Below are positions 32,111 through 33,556 of a stretch of DNA of 33,556 bases, one piece after another. Made by a program: the position numbers and the translations under genes. Origin of the DNA: Planctomycetota bacterium (GTDB taxonomy: Bacteria > Planctomycetota > Planctomycetia > Gemmatales > Gemmataceae); the NCBI GenBank assembly GCA_021781415.1, contig JAJXWW010000044.1:1-33556 (forward strand). The letters are read 5' to 3'. The number at the start of each line of letters is the position of its first letter. The stretch's first letter is position 1. The notes below the pieces were generated by a model. That model ran no database searches. It saw nothing but the letters and a program-made list of their open reading frames with translations, and was not told the origin of the DNA.

Positions 32111-33406
32111 CTAGAGGGGCTTCTCCACACTGCGCTGAAACTTGATCGCCCCACTCACCAACACCGTCTCGGCCCACCCTCGCACTTTCCATCCCGCGAA
32201 CGGACAATTACGGCTCTTGGAACGAAATTGAGTCGGGTCGATGGTCCACTCGACCTCTGGATCGAGAATCGCCACATCCGCGATCGCGCCTGCCTTCAGT
32301 GTGCCGCGTTCGATGCCGAGGACGCGCGCCGGGGCAATGGTCAGCTTCTCGATCAACTGCGGCCAGGTCAGGTGGCCCGGCTCGATCAACGCCTTGATGC
32401 ACACCGGCAACAGCGTCTCCAAGCCGATGATGCCATTGGGCGCTTGATCGAGTTCGCGCATCTTCTTTTCCGGCGCGTGCGGTGCGTGATCGGTGGCAAT
32501 CACTTCGAGCGTGCCGTCGCGCAGACCGGCGAGGATCGCTTGCACATCGTACTCGGTGCGCAGTGGTGGAGCCATCTTGAAATTGCTGTCGAAAGTCCGC
32601 AGACACTTATCGGTCAGCGTGAAGTGATGCGGACACGCTTCGCCGCTGACGCGGACGCCGCGCTGCTTGCCGCGACGGATTAACTCGACGCTGCCCGCCG
32701 TGGAAACGTGCAGAATATGCACGCGCGCCCCGGTCAGTTCAGCGAGAGCGATTTCTCGATAGACCATCACCTCTTCCGCCGCCGCCGGCATACCGCGCAG
32801 ACCCAGGCGCATACTCTCGAACCCCTCGTTCATCACGCCGCCGCGCGTCAGATCGAGATCCTCGGAATGACTGAGTACGGCCTTGTCGAACATCTTGCAG
32901 TATTCCATCGCGCGCCGCATAATCTCGGCGCTGACGACCGGCGATCCATCGTCGGTAAAGGCGACGGCCCCGCCCTCGACGAGTCCGCCGATCTCGGCCA
33001 ACTCCTTGCCATCGCGTCCCTTGGTGATGGCCCCGATGGGATACACGTTGGCATTACCCGCCCGTTTGGCTTGCAGACAAACGAACTCGGCAGCGGCTTG
33101 ACTGTCGAGCGCCGGTTCGGTGTTCGGCATGCACGCCACCGAGGTGACGCCGCCGGCCAGCGCCGCCGCCGTGCCGGTGGCGATGGTCTCATCCTCCTCG
33201 CGTCCCGGCTCGCGCAGATGGACGTGCATGTCGATCAGCCCCGGGCATACTATTTTGCCCGCGGCATCAATCGTGCGATCCGCCACCGTCGAAGGCTGCG
33301 GCCCCACGCCGAGGATCTTCTCGCCGCGAATCCACAGATCGGTAACTTGGTCGATGCCCTGAGCCGGGTCGATGACGCGGCCATTGCTGATGCGAAGAGT
33401 AGTCAT
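32111..33406 (-). CDS. pyrC: Dihydroorotase, class I
   Basis: The enzyme cyclises carbamoyl aspartate to dihydroorotate in pyrimidine synthesis. The 431-residue protein has the amidohydrolase metal motif DMHVHLREPG with H61 and H63, followed by D152 in FTDDGSP (Asp in place of the carboxylated Lys, as in class I enzymes), H180 (LSHSED), H233 (ILHVSTAG) and D306 in TDHAPH. MPNTEPALD and EACPHHF are also conserved. ATG 33406 is the only sensible start, with a weak ribosome site. The gene is isolated from other pyr genes in this window; pyrB could lie upstream beyond the edge. Confidence 0.94.
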   Translation of the reverse strand: MTTLRISNGRVIDPAQGIDQVTDLWIRGEKILGVGPQPSTVADRTIDAAGKIVCPGLIDMHVHLREPGREEDETIATGTAAALAGGVTSVACMPNTEPALDSQAAAEFVCLQAKRAGNANVYPIGAITKGRDGKELAEIGGLVEGGAVAFTDDGSPVVSAEIMRRAMEYCKMFDKAVLSHSEDLDLTRGGVMNEGFESMRLGLRGMPAAAEEVMVYREIALAELTGARVHILHVSTAGSVELIRRGKQRGVRVSGEACPHHFTLTDKCLRTFDSNFKMAPPLRTEYDVQAILAGLRDGTLEVIATDHAPHAPEKKMRELDQAPNGIIGLETLLPVCIKALIEPGHLTWPQLIEKLTIAPARVLGIERGTLKAGAIADVAILDPEVEWTIDPTQFRSKSRNCPFAGWKVRGWAETVLVSGAIKFQRSVEKPL

Positions 33407-33500
33407 AGGCGCTTATTCTATGCGTTCGCGGGCTATCGTTGCAACGCCGACGGAAAATTGTTGACGTTGTTCCGCACCCAGGATGAGGTGAGTCGTCAAT

Positions 33501-33556
33501 GGTTAGCCGCGACGCGCAGCGGAGCGCGTTGACGCTCCACAACGCGCTCCGCTGCG
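33501..33556. repeat. Second copy of the long palindrome, cut by window end
   Basis: The segment begins ggttagccgcgacgcgc like 31983 and then folds back: cgcagcggagcgcgttg pairs with caacgcgctccgctgcg, which ends at base 33556. The remaining outer arm is predicted to lie just past the window. It sits upstream of pyrC. Confidence 0.85.

Overview
The window is a GC-rich stretch of chromosome that reads as a planctomycete, most likely a Gemmata-like (Gemmataceae) organism. The inference rests on families concentrated in that group: a DUF1571 protein, a TIGR03000-domain glycine-rich protein, a TIGR03067-domain protein, the 3' remnant of a DUF1559 (H-X9-DG) gene, a strongly enlarged RseP-type protease, and Uma2-family proteins. 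These calls come from reading the translations, not from a database search. No rRNA, tRNA, prophage or CRISPR array was recognised.

Layout. 1-354 (minus) is the N-terminal part of a MobA-like molybdenum cofactor guanylyltransferase cut by the window edge. 582-1940 (plus) is a Tat-exported ManD/RspA-like enolase-superfamily dehydratase. 1996-4899 (minus) is a three-gene operon: metallo-beta-lactamase-fold hydrolase, MDR oxidoreductase and TruD, the last two overlapping by ATGA. 5285-6172 (plus) is a DUF1571 protein. 6277-10069 (minus) is an operon of a membrane-anchored protein of unknown function, an ABC ATPase and a large ABC permease, with six 30-bp hairpin repeats at the ATPase/permease junction. 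10265-12649 (plus) is KDPG aldolase, a PfkB sugar kinase (KDG kinase-like) and NAD(P)HX epimerase. 12676-12918 (minus) is a small TTG-start gene. 13123-14673 (plus) is SppA plus a BamE-like small exported protein. 15533-16009 (plus) is a TraR/DksA zinc-finger protein with a strong terminator. 16089-17730 (minus) holds a transglutaminase-like exported protein and a TIGR03067 protein. 18015-21237 (plus) holds PriA and a TIGR03000 protein. 21489-24215 (minus) is pyruvate phosphate dikinase. 24339-26089 (minus) holds two tandem Uma2 genes sharing a 757-bp identical block. 26312-27136 (plus) is a sugar isomerase/epimerase-like TIM barrel. 27123-31168 (minus) holds a small membrane protein, RseP (TTG start inside dxr) and Dxr. 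31193-32110 is a graveyard of fragments (DUF1559 remnant, IS66 remnant, an orphan C-terminus) plus a long perfect palindrome. 32111-33406 (minus) is dihydroorotase PyrC.

How the genes fit together. Most are housekeeping: isoprenoid synthesis (Dxr), pyrimidine synthesis (PyrC), replication restart (PriA), tRNA modification (TruD), pyruvate/PEP interconversion (PpdK), envelope proteolysis (RseP, SppA) and metabolite repair (NnrE). ManD-like dehydratase, KDG kinase and KDPG aldolase would together form a hexuronate/Entner-Doudoroff lower branch (mannonate to KDG to KDPG to pyruvate plus glyceraldehyde 3-phosphate), although the dehydratase is some 8 kb away and is predicted to be exported.

The least explained signals are non-coding: the 30-bp hairpin array in the ABC operon, a roughly 175-bp dispersed element present twice (14717 and 21235), a long palindrome family (31983 and the window end) and a GTAGGGTGGG palindrome family (387, 17131, 27353). 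I did not find a convincing new defence or mobile system; the best candidates for a second look are the ABC-operon repeat array, the Uma2 duplication and the enlarged RseP.
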